The notes under the pieces: model-generated | Database searches by the model: none | What the model was told of the DNA's origin: nothing | The model's input: only the letters and a program-made list of their open reading frames with translations | Program-made: the position numbers and the translations under genes | Assembly (NCBI GenBank): GCA_016868095.1 | Contig: VGHV01000040.1 | Coordinates: forward strand, 1-12,252 | Length of the DNA stretch: 12,252 nt | Reading direction: 5' to 3' | From: Betaproteobacteria bacterium | GTDB taxonomy: Bacteria; Pseudomonadota; Gammaproteobacteria; Burkholderiales; Burkholderiaceae_E | In this document: positions 1-7,653 of the stretch, one piece after another | How the letters are laid out: each line of letters begins with the position of its first letter | Numbering within the stretch: the stretch's first letter is position 1

Positions 1-1341
1 TTTTTCGTGATGATGGTCGGGCATTTTGCTGGACTGGCTTCAGCGCAGGGCCTGCGCTCGGGCCCCATGGCAGGTTTTACGGATATGCAATCAACAACGA
101 TCTGGTTGCAAACCGATGCACCTGGGCTTGTTGAATTGACTTACTGGCCGCGTCGACAAGGACCCTCGACAAGCCGAGTTCATCAACTGCAAACGATAGG
201 TCTCGCATCCAACACGGCCCATATGCAGCTTCAGGGCCTTGCACCAGGGGAGACATACGATACAAGTTTAAGAATCGACGGCAAGGATGTGCTTGCGCCC
301 GGGGCCTTTAGTTTTGCCACCCCCGCGCTTTGGCAGTATCGCGAAGCGCCACCAGCGTTCACATTCCTTGCAGGCTCGTGTCATTTCACAAACGATCCCG
401 AAACTGATCGTCCGGGACCAGGGTTTGGCTCAGGCTATGAGATCTTTGGCGCTATGGTACACATGAAGCCAGCGGCAACACTATGGCTTGGCGATAATAT
501 TTATCTGCGCGAAACCGACTGGCACAGTGCGGTCGGCATCGATAATCGCTACAAAAAATCGCGCGCTTTGCCTGCCTTGCAGGCCTTGTTGCGCACAGGG
601 CAGCATTGGGCCACTTGGGATGACCATGACTTTGGGCCCAACGATGCCAACAGCAGCTACCCGCTTGCAGACGAATCAAGGGCTCTATTTAAGCGCTACT
701 GGGCAAACCGTTCCTACGGGTCGAGTCAATTGCCCGGTATTCAAACGGTCATGAGTCTTCACGATGTCGATGTGTTTATGCTCGACAATCGGAGCTTTCG
801 CGACGATGCTTTCAAAGGCAGGCCAGCTGAGCGTCGTCAATTTGGCGATGAGCAAATGAGGTGGCTGCGCAATGCGCTTGCAAATTCCCGGGCACCCATC
901 AAGATCATTGCCTCGGGCGGTCAGTTTCTCAATGAAATCAACCCTTGGGAAGGTTGGCATTGGTATCCCAAAGAGCGTGCGGATTTTCTTAAGTGGCTTG
1001 AGGATGAATCGATTGCTGGCGTGCTTTTTCTAAGTGGTGATCGGCACCACAGTGTGCTCATGCACACACGCGGTGAAAAGGGCTATGCCTACTGGGAATT
1101 GACTTGCTCACCGCTGACTGCCGGAACCTTTCCAGCCAGACAGGAGGACTTGAATAATCCGATGACACAGGCGGGCACTCTTGTTACCCAGCGAAATTTT
1201 TGCGCAATTCACGTTGAAGGAGCCGCCAAAGATCGCCGTCTACGTTTGCAAGTGCGCGCAAGCGACGGCGCATTATTGTGGGAGCGGGCGCTCACTGTGA
1301 CTCAACTTGGTGCACAGACCCATAAGCCAACGGGCAAATAA
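1..1341 (+). CDS. PhoD-like alkaline phosphatase / metallophosphatase, 5'-partial
   Basis: Secreted metal-dependent phosphatase or phosphodiesterase of the PhoD family, which releases phosphate from organic phosphoesters in the periplasm or outside the cell. Counting from the GTG at 7, residues 20-105 form a fibronectin-like N-terminal domain. The catalytic domain shows GSCHF (123-127), WLGDN (160-164), TWDDHDFGPND (203-213), MLDNRSFRDD (258-267) and LSGDRHH (342-348); the Asp and His residues of these motifs are the expected metal ligands. The frame stays open to base 1 and the first visible residues are hydrophobic, ending in ASAQG, which looks like the end of a signal peptide whose charged start lies upstream. 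I therefore regard GTG 7 or ATG 10 as internal and the gene as cut by the window edge. It lies 131 bases before a TonB-dependent receptor on the same strand, suggesting a shared role in nutrient scavenging. The family call is firm; the substrate is unknown. Confidence 0.9.
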   Translation, partial: FFVMMVGHFAGLASAQGLRSGPMAGFTDMQSTTIWLQTDAPGLVELTYWPRRQGPSTSRVHQLQTIGLASNTAHMQLQGLAPGETYDTSLRIDGKDVLAPGAFSFATPALWQYREAPPAFTFLAGSCHFTNDPETDRPGPGFGSGYEIFGAMVHMKPAATLWLGDNIYLRETDWHSAVGIDNRYKKSRALPALQALLRTGQHWATWDDHDFGPNDANSSYPLADESRALFKRYWANRSYGSSQLPGIQTVMSLHDVDVFMLDNRSFRDDAFKGRPAERRQFGDEQMRWLRNALANSRAPIKIIASGGQFLNEINPWEGWHWYPKERADFLKWLEDESIAGVLFLSGDRHHSVLMHTRGEKGYAYWELTCSPLTAGTFPARQEDLNNPMTQAGTLVTQRNFCAIHVEGAAKDRRLRLQVRASDGALLWERALTVTQLGAQTHKPTGK

Positions 1342-1392
1342 GCCCGAGCGTTTCAGATTTTGCCGCTTAGCGGGCTTAGCGCATCAACTGTC

Positions 1393-1409
1393 GGGCCTGA
1401 TGGCCTTTT
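1393..1409 (+). terminator. weak hairpin plus T-run after the phosphatase gene
   Basis: GGCC at 1394-1397 pairs with GGCC at 1402-1405 across a four-base loop and is followed by TTTT (1406-1409), a small terminator-like structure. Just upstream, AAGCCCG (1340-1346, overlapping the phosphatase stop codon) is perfectly complementary to CGGGCTT (1371-1377), giving a longer but T-less hairpin with an extra AGCG/CGCT pairing inside it. Together they suggest that transcription is attenuated between the phosphatase and receptor genes. The stem beside the T-run is short, so the call is weak. Confidence 0.3.
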
Positions 1410-1462
1410 GTCACGATTCCGTCGTTTCGCCATGAGAAAATCGGTGCTGATTGCGATTTTTT

Positions 1463-1466
1463 GGAG
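1463..1466 (+). promoter_or_regulatory. ribosome binding site that sets the receptor start
   Basis: GGAG six bases before ATG 1473. It favours this start over the in-frame TTG at 1461, which would place the site inside the coding region and add four residues before the signal peptide. Confidence 0.6.
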
Positions 1467-1472
1467 CCTGTG

Positions 1473-4400
1473 ATGCGACTTGAAAACCATCATGATTTTC
1501 TTCGATCTGCGCTTGCCTTGGCTGTTGCAGCGATTATCGTGCCAGCCGCGGCACAAAACACAACAGCGGCGCTAGCCGGCCGTGTAAACGGAGCCGATGG
1601 TAAGCCTGTTGCCGGTGCGAGTGTGGCGATCGTCCACAAAGAGTCAGGCGCAACAAGTGTCACCACAACCGATGCAGAAGGACGATTCAGCGCCCGAGGT
1701 TTGCGTGTTGGTGGGCCCTTTCTTGTTACGGTAAGTCAAGGCGGTCGCACTGAAAAACAAGACGGCGTCTTCCTCACACTTGCTGAGACTACGTCGCTCA
1801 GCTTGGTGCTCGGTGGACCAAGTGCAACGGTGACGGTCTCTGGCCGCTCGGTCTCAGATGTATTTGATCGCGCTGCCATGGGAGCGGGCACCAACATTAC
1901 CAACGCAGAAGTTCAAGCGATGGCATCGATTCAGCGAAGCTTGCAAGACTATGCCCGTTTTGACCCGCGCCTTGCTCAGACCGATAAAGAGCGAAGCGAA
2001 ATTTCTGCAGCAGGCCAAAACACCCGCTATAACTCGATCACGATTGACGGGGTTACAACCAACGACACCTTTGGGCTTGAGTCAAATAACCTTCCAACGA
2101 TCAAGCAACCGGTTTCGATCGAGGCAATCCAAAGTGTTCAGGTCAATGTCTCAAATTATGATGTCACTCAAAAAGGTTATACCGGTGCGAACATTAACGC
2201 GGTTACCAAGAGTGGATCTAATGATGTTAAGGGAAGTGTTTATTACGTTTATAGAAATCAGAACTTAGCGGGTGATCGCTACAACGCTTCAAACAACAGC
2301 TACTTTGATGCACCAAAATTCAAAGAAGAAACCAAAGGCTTTACGCTAGGCGGTCCGATTATCAAGGACAAGCTGTTCTTCTTTGTAAATCATGAGCAGT
2401 TTGAAAGCTCGCGCACAAGACCGAGTTTTGGTCCTATTGGATCACCGACTACGAACGTCGGTATTACCCAGCAAATGATCAACGATGCCATCGGCATCGC
2501 AAAAAACACCTACGGCGTTGACGTGGGGACAGCCGATGTCCCGCAGGGCGTGGCAGTTAATGTTAAAGACAGTTTGCTAAAGCTTGACTGGAATATTAAT
2601 CAGGACCATAAGGCTAGCCTGCGCTTTACGCGTACCGAGCAAACAGAGCCATTTCTGGTTGGTTTTTCTGCTACTGGGCTTTCACTAAGTTCTTATTGGT
2701 ATAACCAAGAAAAGAAGCTCGACAGTTTGGTTGGTCAGTGGTTTGCCGACTGGAGTCCCAATTTCAGCACTGAAGTGAAAGTGTCAAAGCGCGACTACGA
2801 AAGCATGCCCATACCGGTCAACGGCGTTCGTCTACCTCAAATTGCTTTACGATTTTCTGGTGCGCTTCCGGACGGATCACCAACCGGTGTTAGTGCAAAC
2901 AGCCGCGACTTGCTCATGGGTACCGAGCGCAGTCGACATTTCAACGTTTTAAAGACCGAGACGCTAGACACCTATATTGCGGGCAATTACAACCTTGGCG
3001 ATCACGAACTTAAATTCGGTGTTGATTACGCCGACAATGATGTTTATAACGCATTCTTGCAAGACACCAATGGGCAATACCGATTCCAATGCGAAAACAG
3101 CAGTTCAAGCCTGAGCTATAGCTTTGGATCGATCAATTGCGCAAGCGCCAACGCGAGTCAGGTTGCTGCGGCAGTACTCGAAAATTTCCGTCTCGGACGG
3201 CCATCGTTTTATCAAGTGCAGTTGCCGCTCGCGGGTCGTAGCCTTAATGACGGCGTTGCCGTTTGGAGTTACCAAAACACGGGCTTTTTCGCTCAAGACA
3301 CCTTTAAGCTGAGTCGCGACGTTAATTTGATGTTTGGTGTGCGTGTTGATCGCCAGGACTTCCCCACATCGCCACTTGCCAATCCAGCCGCTGCAGCACC
3401 GATGATCGCTGGCAACGCAGCGACCAATACACGTCAGTCGGGTGGATTCGGTCTGGACAACTCGACGACGATGGATGGTGCTGTGCTCGTTCAGCCACGC
3501 GTTGGATTTAACTGGAATCTGGGCAGCAAAGAAAAGCGTTCGCAGTTACGCGGTGGTGTCGGCCTCTTCCAAGGCGCTGCTGCAAACGTTTGGCTGTCGA
3601 ATCCGTATTCGAATACTGGTATGGCAACGGGTGTATTCAGTTGCACATCGTTTGCTTCCTGCGCCACAGCAAAGGCAAGCTTTAGTGCCAATCCTGACGG
3701 ACAGCCCGCGCTTGCAGGCACGCCTCCAGCTGCCAACGTGGACTTTATTTCGCCAGGGTTAAATCAGCCATCGGTTTGGAAAGGTAACCTTGCTTACGAT
3801 ACCGAAATGCATAATGTTCCGGTATTGGGAACCATTGTTGCAGGTGTCGAGTGGCTAAAGACCGATACCAAGAGCGCAATCTATTACGAACACTTAAATT
3901 TAGGTGCGCCAACAAAAATCGGTCCCGATGGACGGGAGCTCTACTATACAGCCCAAGCCTATAACGCGAGCTGTTGGAACGCTAACGGGACCTTCATCAG
4001 CTCAGGTGCTTGCGCGGGCCTAAGAGCTAAGGCACTCAGTAATCCGAATTTCAACAATGTTTTACTTGCCAAAGAGACAAGTAAAGGCGGTGGTGATTCA
4101 ATTACTCTGTCCCTTGGGCAGCCCTTGCGACAGGGCTGGGCTTGGTCTGTTGCCTATACCTACACCGATGCAAAAGAGGTCAGTCCGCTGACTTCCTCTG
4201 TGTCGAACTCGAATTGGGTGAATCGTAATATTTTCAATCCTAATGAGTCAGTCTTACAAAACTCCAATTATTTGGTTCGTGATCGTATCGGCGCCCGCTT
4301 GATGTGGAGTCAACCGCTTGTTGGTCGCTATCGGACAACGGTCGGTGTTTTTTATGAAGGTCGGCGAGGTAAACCTTATGGCTGGACATACATCAATGAT

Positions 4401-4874
4401 TTGAACGGTGATGGCGTTTCCGGTAATGACTTGATGTACATCCCAACTAAGCAGGGATCTGGTGAGGTGAGCTTTAAAGGCGGCGCTGCGGAAGAAGCGA
4501 AATTCTGGGAAATCGTCGAGTCGAATAAGGCACTGAGCAATGCTAAGGGTGGCGTTGTGGGACGTAATGATTCATACGCTCCTTGGGTGAACAGCGTTGA
4601 CGTACGCGTCGGTCAGGAGTTACCCGGGTTTTTCGGCCGTCAGCGTGCGAGCATCAATCTGAATATCTTGAATTTTGGCAACTTGCTCAATAAGCGCTGG
4701 GGTCGGATTGATGAGATCGGATTCCCACTCAACCGTAGCTTTGTGAATTACGGTGGTCTGGATGCTAACGGACGTTACGTATATAGCTTAGGTACCTTGG
4801 AAAGTCTTGTGACACGTCAGAACGCTGGCGAATCACAGTGGGCCGCGCAGCTAACGCTTCGGGTTGAGTTTTAA
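1473..4874 (+). CDS. TonB-dependent receptor with N-terminal carboxypeptidase-regulatory-like domain (Oar-like)
   Basis: Outer-membrane beta-barrel receptor that takes up large or scarce solutes using energy passed on by TonB-ExbBD. The start at ATG 1473 is chosen because GGAG (1463-1466) sits six bases upstream; an in-frame TTG at 1461 has no such site. The protein has 1133 residues: a signal peptide (about 1-27, ending VPAAAQ), a carboxypeptidase-regulatory-like beta-sandwich (about 32-115, with GRVNGADGKPVAGASV and the DAEGRFSARGL turn), a plug domain (about 120-275, with YNSITIDGV and NINAVTKSGSNDVKG), then the barrel, closing with an aromatic C-terminal strand (LTLRVEF), the usual barrel-assembly signal. 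This layout matches the Oar-like receptors, which are longer than siderophore receptors of about 700 residues. The ligand cannot be read from sequence. Three closely spaced cysteine pairs in probable outer loops are unusual. The upstream phosphatase hints at phosphorus nutrition, but this is inference. Confidence 0.93.
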   Translation: MRLENHHDFLRSALALAVAAIIVPAAAQNTTAALAGRVNGADGKPVAGASVAIVHKESGATSVTTTDAEGRFSARGLRVGGPFLVTVSQGGRTEKQDGVFLTLAETTSLSLVLGGPSATVTVSGRSVSDVFDRAAMGAGTNITNAEVQAMASIQRSLQDYARFDPRLAQTDKERSEISAAGQNTRYNSITIDGVTTNDTFGLESNNLPTIKQPVSIEAIQSVQVNVSNYDVTQKGYTGANINAVTKSGSNDVKGSVYYVYRNQNLAGDRYNASNNSYFDAPKFKEETKGFTLGGPIIKDKLFFFVNHEQFESSRTRPSFGPIGSPTTNVGITQQMINDAIGIAKNTYGVDVGTADVPQGVAVNVKDSLLKLDWNINQDHKASLRFTRTEQTEPFLVGFSATGLSLSSYWYNQEKKLDSLVGQWFADWSPNFSTEVKVSKRDYESMPIPVNGVRLPQIALRFSGALPDGSPTGVSANSRDLLMGTERSRHFNVLKTETLDTYIAGNYNLGDHELKFGVDYADNDVYNAFLQDTNGQYRFQCENSSSSLSYSFGSINCASANASQVAAAVLENFRLGRPSFYQVQLPLAGRSLNDGVAVWSYQNTGFFAQDTFKLSRDVNLMFGVRVDRQDFPTSPLANPAAAAPMIAGNAATNTRQSGGFGLDNSTTMDGAVLVQPRVGFNWNLGSKEKRSQLRGGVGLFQGAAANVWLSNPYSNTGMATGVFSCTSFASCATAKASFSANPDGQPALAGTPPAANVDFISPGLNQPSVWKGNLAYDTEMHNVPVLGTIVAGVEWLKTDTKSAIYYEHLNLGAPTKIGPDGRELYYTAQAYNASCWNANGTFISSGACAGLRAKALSNPNFNNVLLAKETSKGGGDSITLSLGQPLRQGWAWSVAYTYTDAKEVSPLTSSVSNSNWVNRNIFNPNESVLQNSNYLVRDRIGARLMWSQPLVGRYRTTVGVFYEGRRGKPYGWTYINDLNGDGVSGNDLMYIPTKQGSGEVSFKGGAAEEAKFWEIVESNKALSNAKGGVVGRNDSYAPWVNSVDVRVGQELPGFFGRQRASINLNILNFGNLLNKRWGRIDEIGFPLNRSFVNYGGLDANGRYVYSLGTLESLVTRQNAGESQWAAQLTLRVEF

Positions 4875-4895
4875 TCCGAAGGCGTCTATCAGTCG

Positions 4896-4921
4896 GGCGG
4901 GTGATCTTAGGGTCGCCCGCC
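4896..4921 (+). terminator. stem-loop after the receptor gene, shared by convergent genes
   Basis: GGCGGGTGA (4896-4904) pairs with TCGCCCGCC (4913-4921) in a nine-base-pair stem with one G-T wobble and an eight-base loop, followed by the short pyrimidine run TCTT. It starts 21 bases after the receptor stop codon. The stop codon of the opposing transporter remnant (4907-4909) lies inside the loop, so the structure probably ends transcription in both directions. The T-tract is poor, which keeps confidence moderate. Confidence 0.6.
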
Positions 4922-5838
4922 TCTTAAGATGGTCTCGCCGATGGCAACGATCGTTTTAAGAAGCAGTCCCAGAATCACCACCGAGCAAATCAGCAGCGCA
5001 GCAAGTGCCAAACCCTGGGCTGCAGGTGCTCCAGTTTGTAAAGCCATAAAACTACAAGAACCAGAGCAGGCGGCTGTTGGGAAACTGAAAGCCCACCATG
5101 ACATATTGAAACTTGATCGAGTAAGCGAGCGGGTGAGACTTAAAAGAATGACCGCAATAAAAAGCATTAGGGTAAACAGGCTGATGGCGAAGACATCAAG
5201 TTGGCCACTCATCGTGACATAAGAGACCATACCGAGCGCTGGTAGTGGCAGTAGAATGAGTAGGGAAGGTTGGGCTGCTGGCGGTAGCGGGCCAACAAAG
5301 ATAAGCCTTGCGAGCAAGATCGGCATTAAGAAAAGCCATAGCAATAAGCCGATGCAAAGAAAAAACCACGCGGCGGCGTGGTAGCCAAGCTGAGGGCCGC
5401 TTAACGGTACAAGAATCCCGCCCACGCAAGGAATAAACCAGGCAGGTGTTATTGATTCGGGAGCGATCTTCTCTCCAACAACCAGCGCCGAAACATGCTT
5501 GCAAGAACAAGGAGTTGCAAGGGCATCCCGATTAGCAGTAAGACTTCTGCCAGGCTCGGATGGTGGTTGACAAAGGCAACTGCCAGCACTTCCATCGAAA
5601 TCGGCACAGCGCCAACAAAGGCAATTTGCGTTGGGTGATGAAATTCTGCGATGAAATGTTCGCGATTGAAGAGGATCTTGCGCAAATAGCCCGTGAGCAA
5701 GACGACGAATACAGCCAATGCAAACCAGGCCGCTGCATAACCTGCATGCTCGCTGAGTCCAGTCAGGGCTTGCGCTCGCTGCCAGGCAATCGATAAACCG
5801 CCAAGGCCCATGACCATGGCAAACCATGCGGAAGGCAT
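4907..5838 (-). pseudogene. frameshifted SLAC1/TDT-family (TehA-like) transporter
   Basis: Broken paralogue of the intact transporter at 7654-8631. The N-terminal half, from [14 protein letters not shown] (ATG 5838) to MFRRWLL, is read in one frame and the C-terminal half, from VGEKIAPESITPAW to the stop at 4907, in another. Compared with the intact copy, which reads RRWLVGEKI, one base is missing around 5478-5479. No other stop or shift interrupts either half, so decay is recent or the shift is a sequencing error. The 5' end is also abnormal: homology to the intact copy stops at about 5840 and upstream DNA belongs to an opposing UPF0114 remnant, with no ribosome binding site before ATG 5838. 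A 347-codon frame from 5950 to 4907 exists, but its first third is out of frame with the family and should not be taken as an intact protein. The family is a ten-helix anion or C4-dicarboxylate channel of the inner membrane. Confidence 0.85.
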
Positions 5839-5843
5839 ATCTA

Positions 5844-6238
5844 ATGGGAGGGAGTGTGGTCGCCCGTAGCAAGGAAATTGTGGTGATGTTGATGGTCTTG
5901 TCGCTGATCGACGTGGTGATGATTTCAAATTTACTCATTATGGTGATCATCGGTCGCTATGAAACCTTCGTGTCGCGACTTGATCTGGACGGCCATCCTG
6001 ATCAGCCTGAATGGCTTTCACACGTCAACGCAAACATTCTCAAAGTGAAGCTTGCAACCGCGATCATCGGCATTTCATCGATTCATTTGCTCAAGACGTT
6101 CATCTCCGCCGAATCCTTAAGTGAAAAACGATGCTCTGGCAAACCCTAATTCACATCGCCTTTATCCTGTCTGCGTTCTCGATTGCCTGGATTGATCGAA
6201 TGCTTTCTAATGCGGCAGGCCAGCACCATCCAAAGTAA
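5844..6238 (+). pseudogene. truncated, frameshifted UPF0114 (YqhA-like) membrane protein
   Basis: Remnant of a small integral membrane protein of the UPF0114 family, whose function is not established. From about 5853 the frame reads the conserved core: [38 protein letters not shown], then [19 protein letters not shown]. The family protein is about 165 residues (E. coli YqhA), so roughly 50 N-terminal residues are missing; sequence before 5844 is antisense to a transporter remnant instead. Near 6125-6131 the frame shifts: the upstream frame ends at a TAA at 6147-6149, while the family C-terminus ([20 protein letters not shown], then IDRM) continues in another frame from ATG 6131 to TAA 6236-6238. 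One missing base explains this. Loss of the start plus a frameshift make it very probably non-functional. It converges on a cupin gene 22 bases away with no visible terminator. Confidence 0.82.
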
Positions 6239-6260
6239 GGGCGTTGGATGTCGTTGTTGA

Positions 6261-6860
6261 CTAGGCTGATGGCGGTTTCTTCTTTATTTTTGGCTTTCTC
6301 TGAATCGCTTGCGCCTCCCAAGCCTTGCATCGTTCCATAGCTGCGAGCGTGAATTCAGCCTTTGGCTGGTTGCCGCCAATCACAAACATAAGAAGATGTT
6401 CTTCATCGGGTGCCGCTTTTGTAACATTCATGAAACGCCGAGCGACGCCAGGTGGAAAGGAAATCACGTCGTAGGCCTCGAGGTCAACCGAAAGTTTTTC
6501 TGCTCCCTCGTTCCACTCACATCGCCAGGTCCCGGTCATTGGGATGAAGGTTTCATTGGTGTTGTGGTTATGCATTAAGGGCCCTTTACCCGGCTTAGCC
6601 TTGCAATAGCCCAAGTTAAATCCTTCGGCGATACTAATGGCGGGCATCGCACTTGCGTTTGCGCCCACGGGTGAGGTGAGCGCCTTATTCTTGGATTTGG
6701 GGGGCTGAAACCCGATCACTGCATACAAGGTTCTCTCGCACTCAGGCAGGCTGCTATCAGGCAATCCGCCGTCTGATCCCCTGAGTTCACTGAATCTTGC
6801 GATTCTCCCGCTCATGTCCTCACGCGAAAGCTCTTTTACATGTTTCCAGGACGTCTTCAT
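6261..6860 (-). CDS. cupin domain protein, second of a tandem pair
   Basis: Single-domain cupin of 199 residues, probably a cytoplasmic metalloenzyme or small-molecule binder. ATG 6860 is preferred because AAGGAA (6868-6873) stands seven bases upstream; the longer open frame to 6986 would overlap the upstream cupin gene. The first cupin motif is LMHNHNTNETF, giving His97, His99 and Glu103 as metal ligands. The second motif reads PPGVARRFMN (136-145), where the usual fourth ligand His is Arg141. The tail after 185 is lysine-rich (KIKKKPP). It is a diverged paralogue of the 6916-7515 gene: same length, similar start (MKT, then a ..R.AR..EL segment), the VIG segment and the HNH motif. The two lie 55 bases apart on the same strand, so they are probably co-transcribed with the TDT transporter. 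Aromatic dioxygenases, isomerases and non-enzymatic cupins share this fold, and the reaction cannot be named. Confidence 0.85.
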   Translation of the reverse strand: MKTSWKHVKELSREDMSGRIARFSELRGSDGGLPDSSLPECERTLYAVIGFQPPKSKNKALTSPVGANASAMPAISIAEGFNLGYCKAKPGKGPLMHNHNTNETFIPMTGTWRCEWNEGAEKLSVDLEAYDVISFPPGVARRFMNVTKAAPDEEHLLMFVIGGNQPKAEFTLAAMERCKAWEAQAIQRKPKIKKKPPSA

Positions 6861-6915
6861 GATTGTGTTCCTTCGACTTCTTATCGATGGTTTGATGGCT
6901 TTAAGCCAATCGTCT

Positions 6916-7515
6916 TCAAGCAAGGGGCTGTGCGCCAACAATAGGTACTTCGACGTCGGCGTTAAAACGAAAGCCTTGTGCTTCAAAACGACTCAAGGCG
7001 TCAGGCGCAATACCGCGAATTCGGTCAGCGCTAGCTTGGGTAAACGCTATATCGTTCATATCGTGAACACCGCCACTGACAATAACCTGCAAGACAGCTT
7101 CTTCTGTTCCGATGTTTCGAAAGGCTCGACAGACTCCCGGAGGTACGGATAAGGTATCCCAGGTTTCAAGGCTAACGCAACCGCTTCCGTTGTCGTTCCA
7201 GGTGACTTCAAAACGGCCTTTGAGCACCGTGAATGTTTCATAAGTTTGCGCATGATTGTGAAGACTTGGGCCCTGGCCTGGTGGACAAACCGCAAGTGTC
7301 ATTGTGATACCACCTGCACCGATAATCGGAGCAGAACGATTAATTGGCGTATCTGCGTTTTCCAGTCCAATCACGGACATCAACTGGCGCGCGTAAATGA
7401 CATCACGTGCCTCTGTAGGAATCGATGGATCGCTTTGGATGGTCAGCGGAGATAACTCGCGATAGCGAGCAAGTCTCGATAGCATATCCTGTTCAGAAAG
7501 TTGTATCGTTTTCAT
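6916..7515 (-). CDS. cupin domain protein, first of a tandem pair
   Basis: Single-domain cupin of 199 residues. ATG 7515 follows an AAAGGAAA site at a normal distance. The metal-binding motif is LHNHAQTYETF (85-95), giving His86, His88 and Glu93; one more residue separates the second His from the Glu than in the downstream paralogue. In the second motif, PPGVCRAFRN (125-134), the usual His is Arg130, so metal binding would rest on three side chains plus water or an unusual ligand. The N-terminal segment (residues 1-50) is helical and shared with the partner, arguing for tandem duplication followed by divergence. Both members keep the Arg, which suggests selection rather than decay. It follows the TDT transporter gene on the same strand after 138 bases. 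Cupins with such partners are often annotated as cupin domain-containing protein in aromatic catabolic clusters; a specific role is inference. Confidence 0.87.
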   Translation of the reverse strand: MKTIQLSEQDMLSRLARYRELSPLTIQSDPSIPTEARDVIYARQLMSVIGLENADTPINRSAPIIGAGGITMTLAVCPPGQGPSLHNHAQTYETFTVLKGRFEVTWNDNGSGCVSLETWDTLSVPPGVCRAFRNIGTEEAVLQVIVSGGVHDMNDIAFTQASADRIRGIAPDALSRFEAQGFRFNADVEVPIVGAQPLA

Positions 7516-7524
7516 ACTTTTCCT

Positions 7525-7605
7525 TTAATCACTGATTTTTTGAACGGCCAGGTCACGCACCGCAAAAGCTCGTCCGATCACTCGGTACTGTTCAATGATC
7601 CACAT
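7525..7605 (-). other. possible small ORF or gene remnant, 26 residues
   Basis: Between the transporter stop and the cupin start there is an in-frame open stretch running from just after the transporter's tandem stop codons (TAG TGA) to a TAA at 7525-7527. From ATG 7605 it encodes MWIIEQYRVIGRAFAVRDLA plus six residues, a composition that looks protein-like. No clear ribosome binding site precedes the ATG. It could be a tiny gene, the C-terminal scrap of a lost gene, or chance. I do not recognise a family. Confidence 0.25.
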
Positions 7606-7653
7606 GCCACAAAGCTTGACCGGTGAGCCTTGTTTGCACAAGCCCTCGCTTCA

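Noticed and set aside
4907..5950. A 347-codon minus-strand reading frame that looks like one complete gene.
   Set aside because: Only the part after about 5478 matches the transporter family. The first third is out of frame with it and antisense to conserved UPF0114 codons, so the long frame is an accident of the frameshift.
5826..6149. UPF0114 remnant as a complete short gene.
   Set aside because: It lacks the first transmembrane region of the family, has no ribosome binding site, and its own C-terminus continues in another frame to 6238.
6861..6986. N-terminal extension of the second cupin to ATG 6986.
   Set aside because: It would overlap the upstream cupin gene by 71 bases, and ATG 6860 has a well-placed AAGGAA site and a start matching the paralogue.
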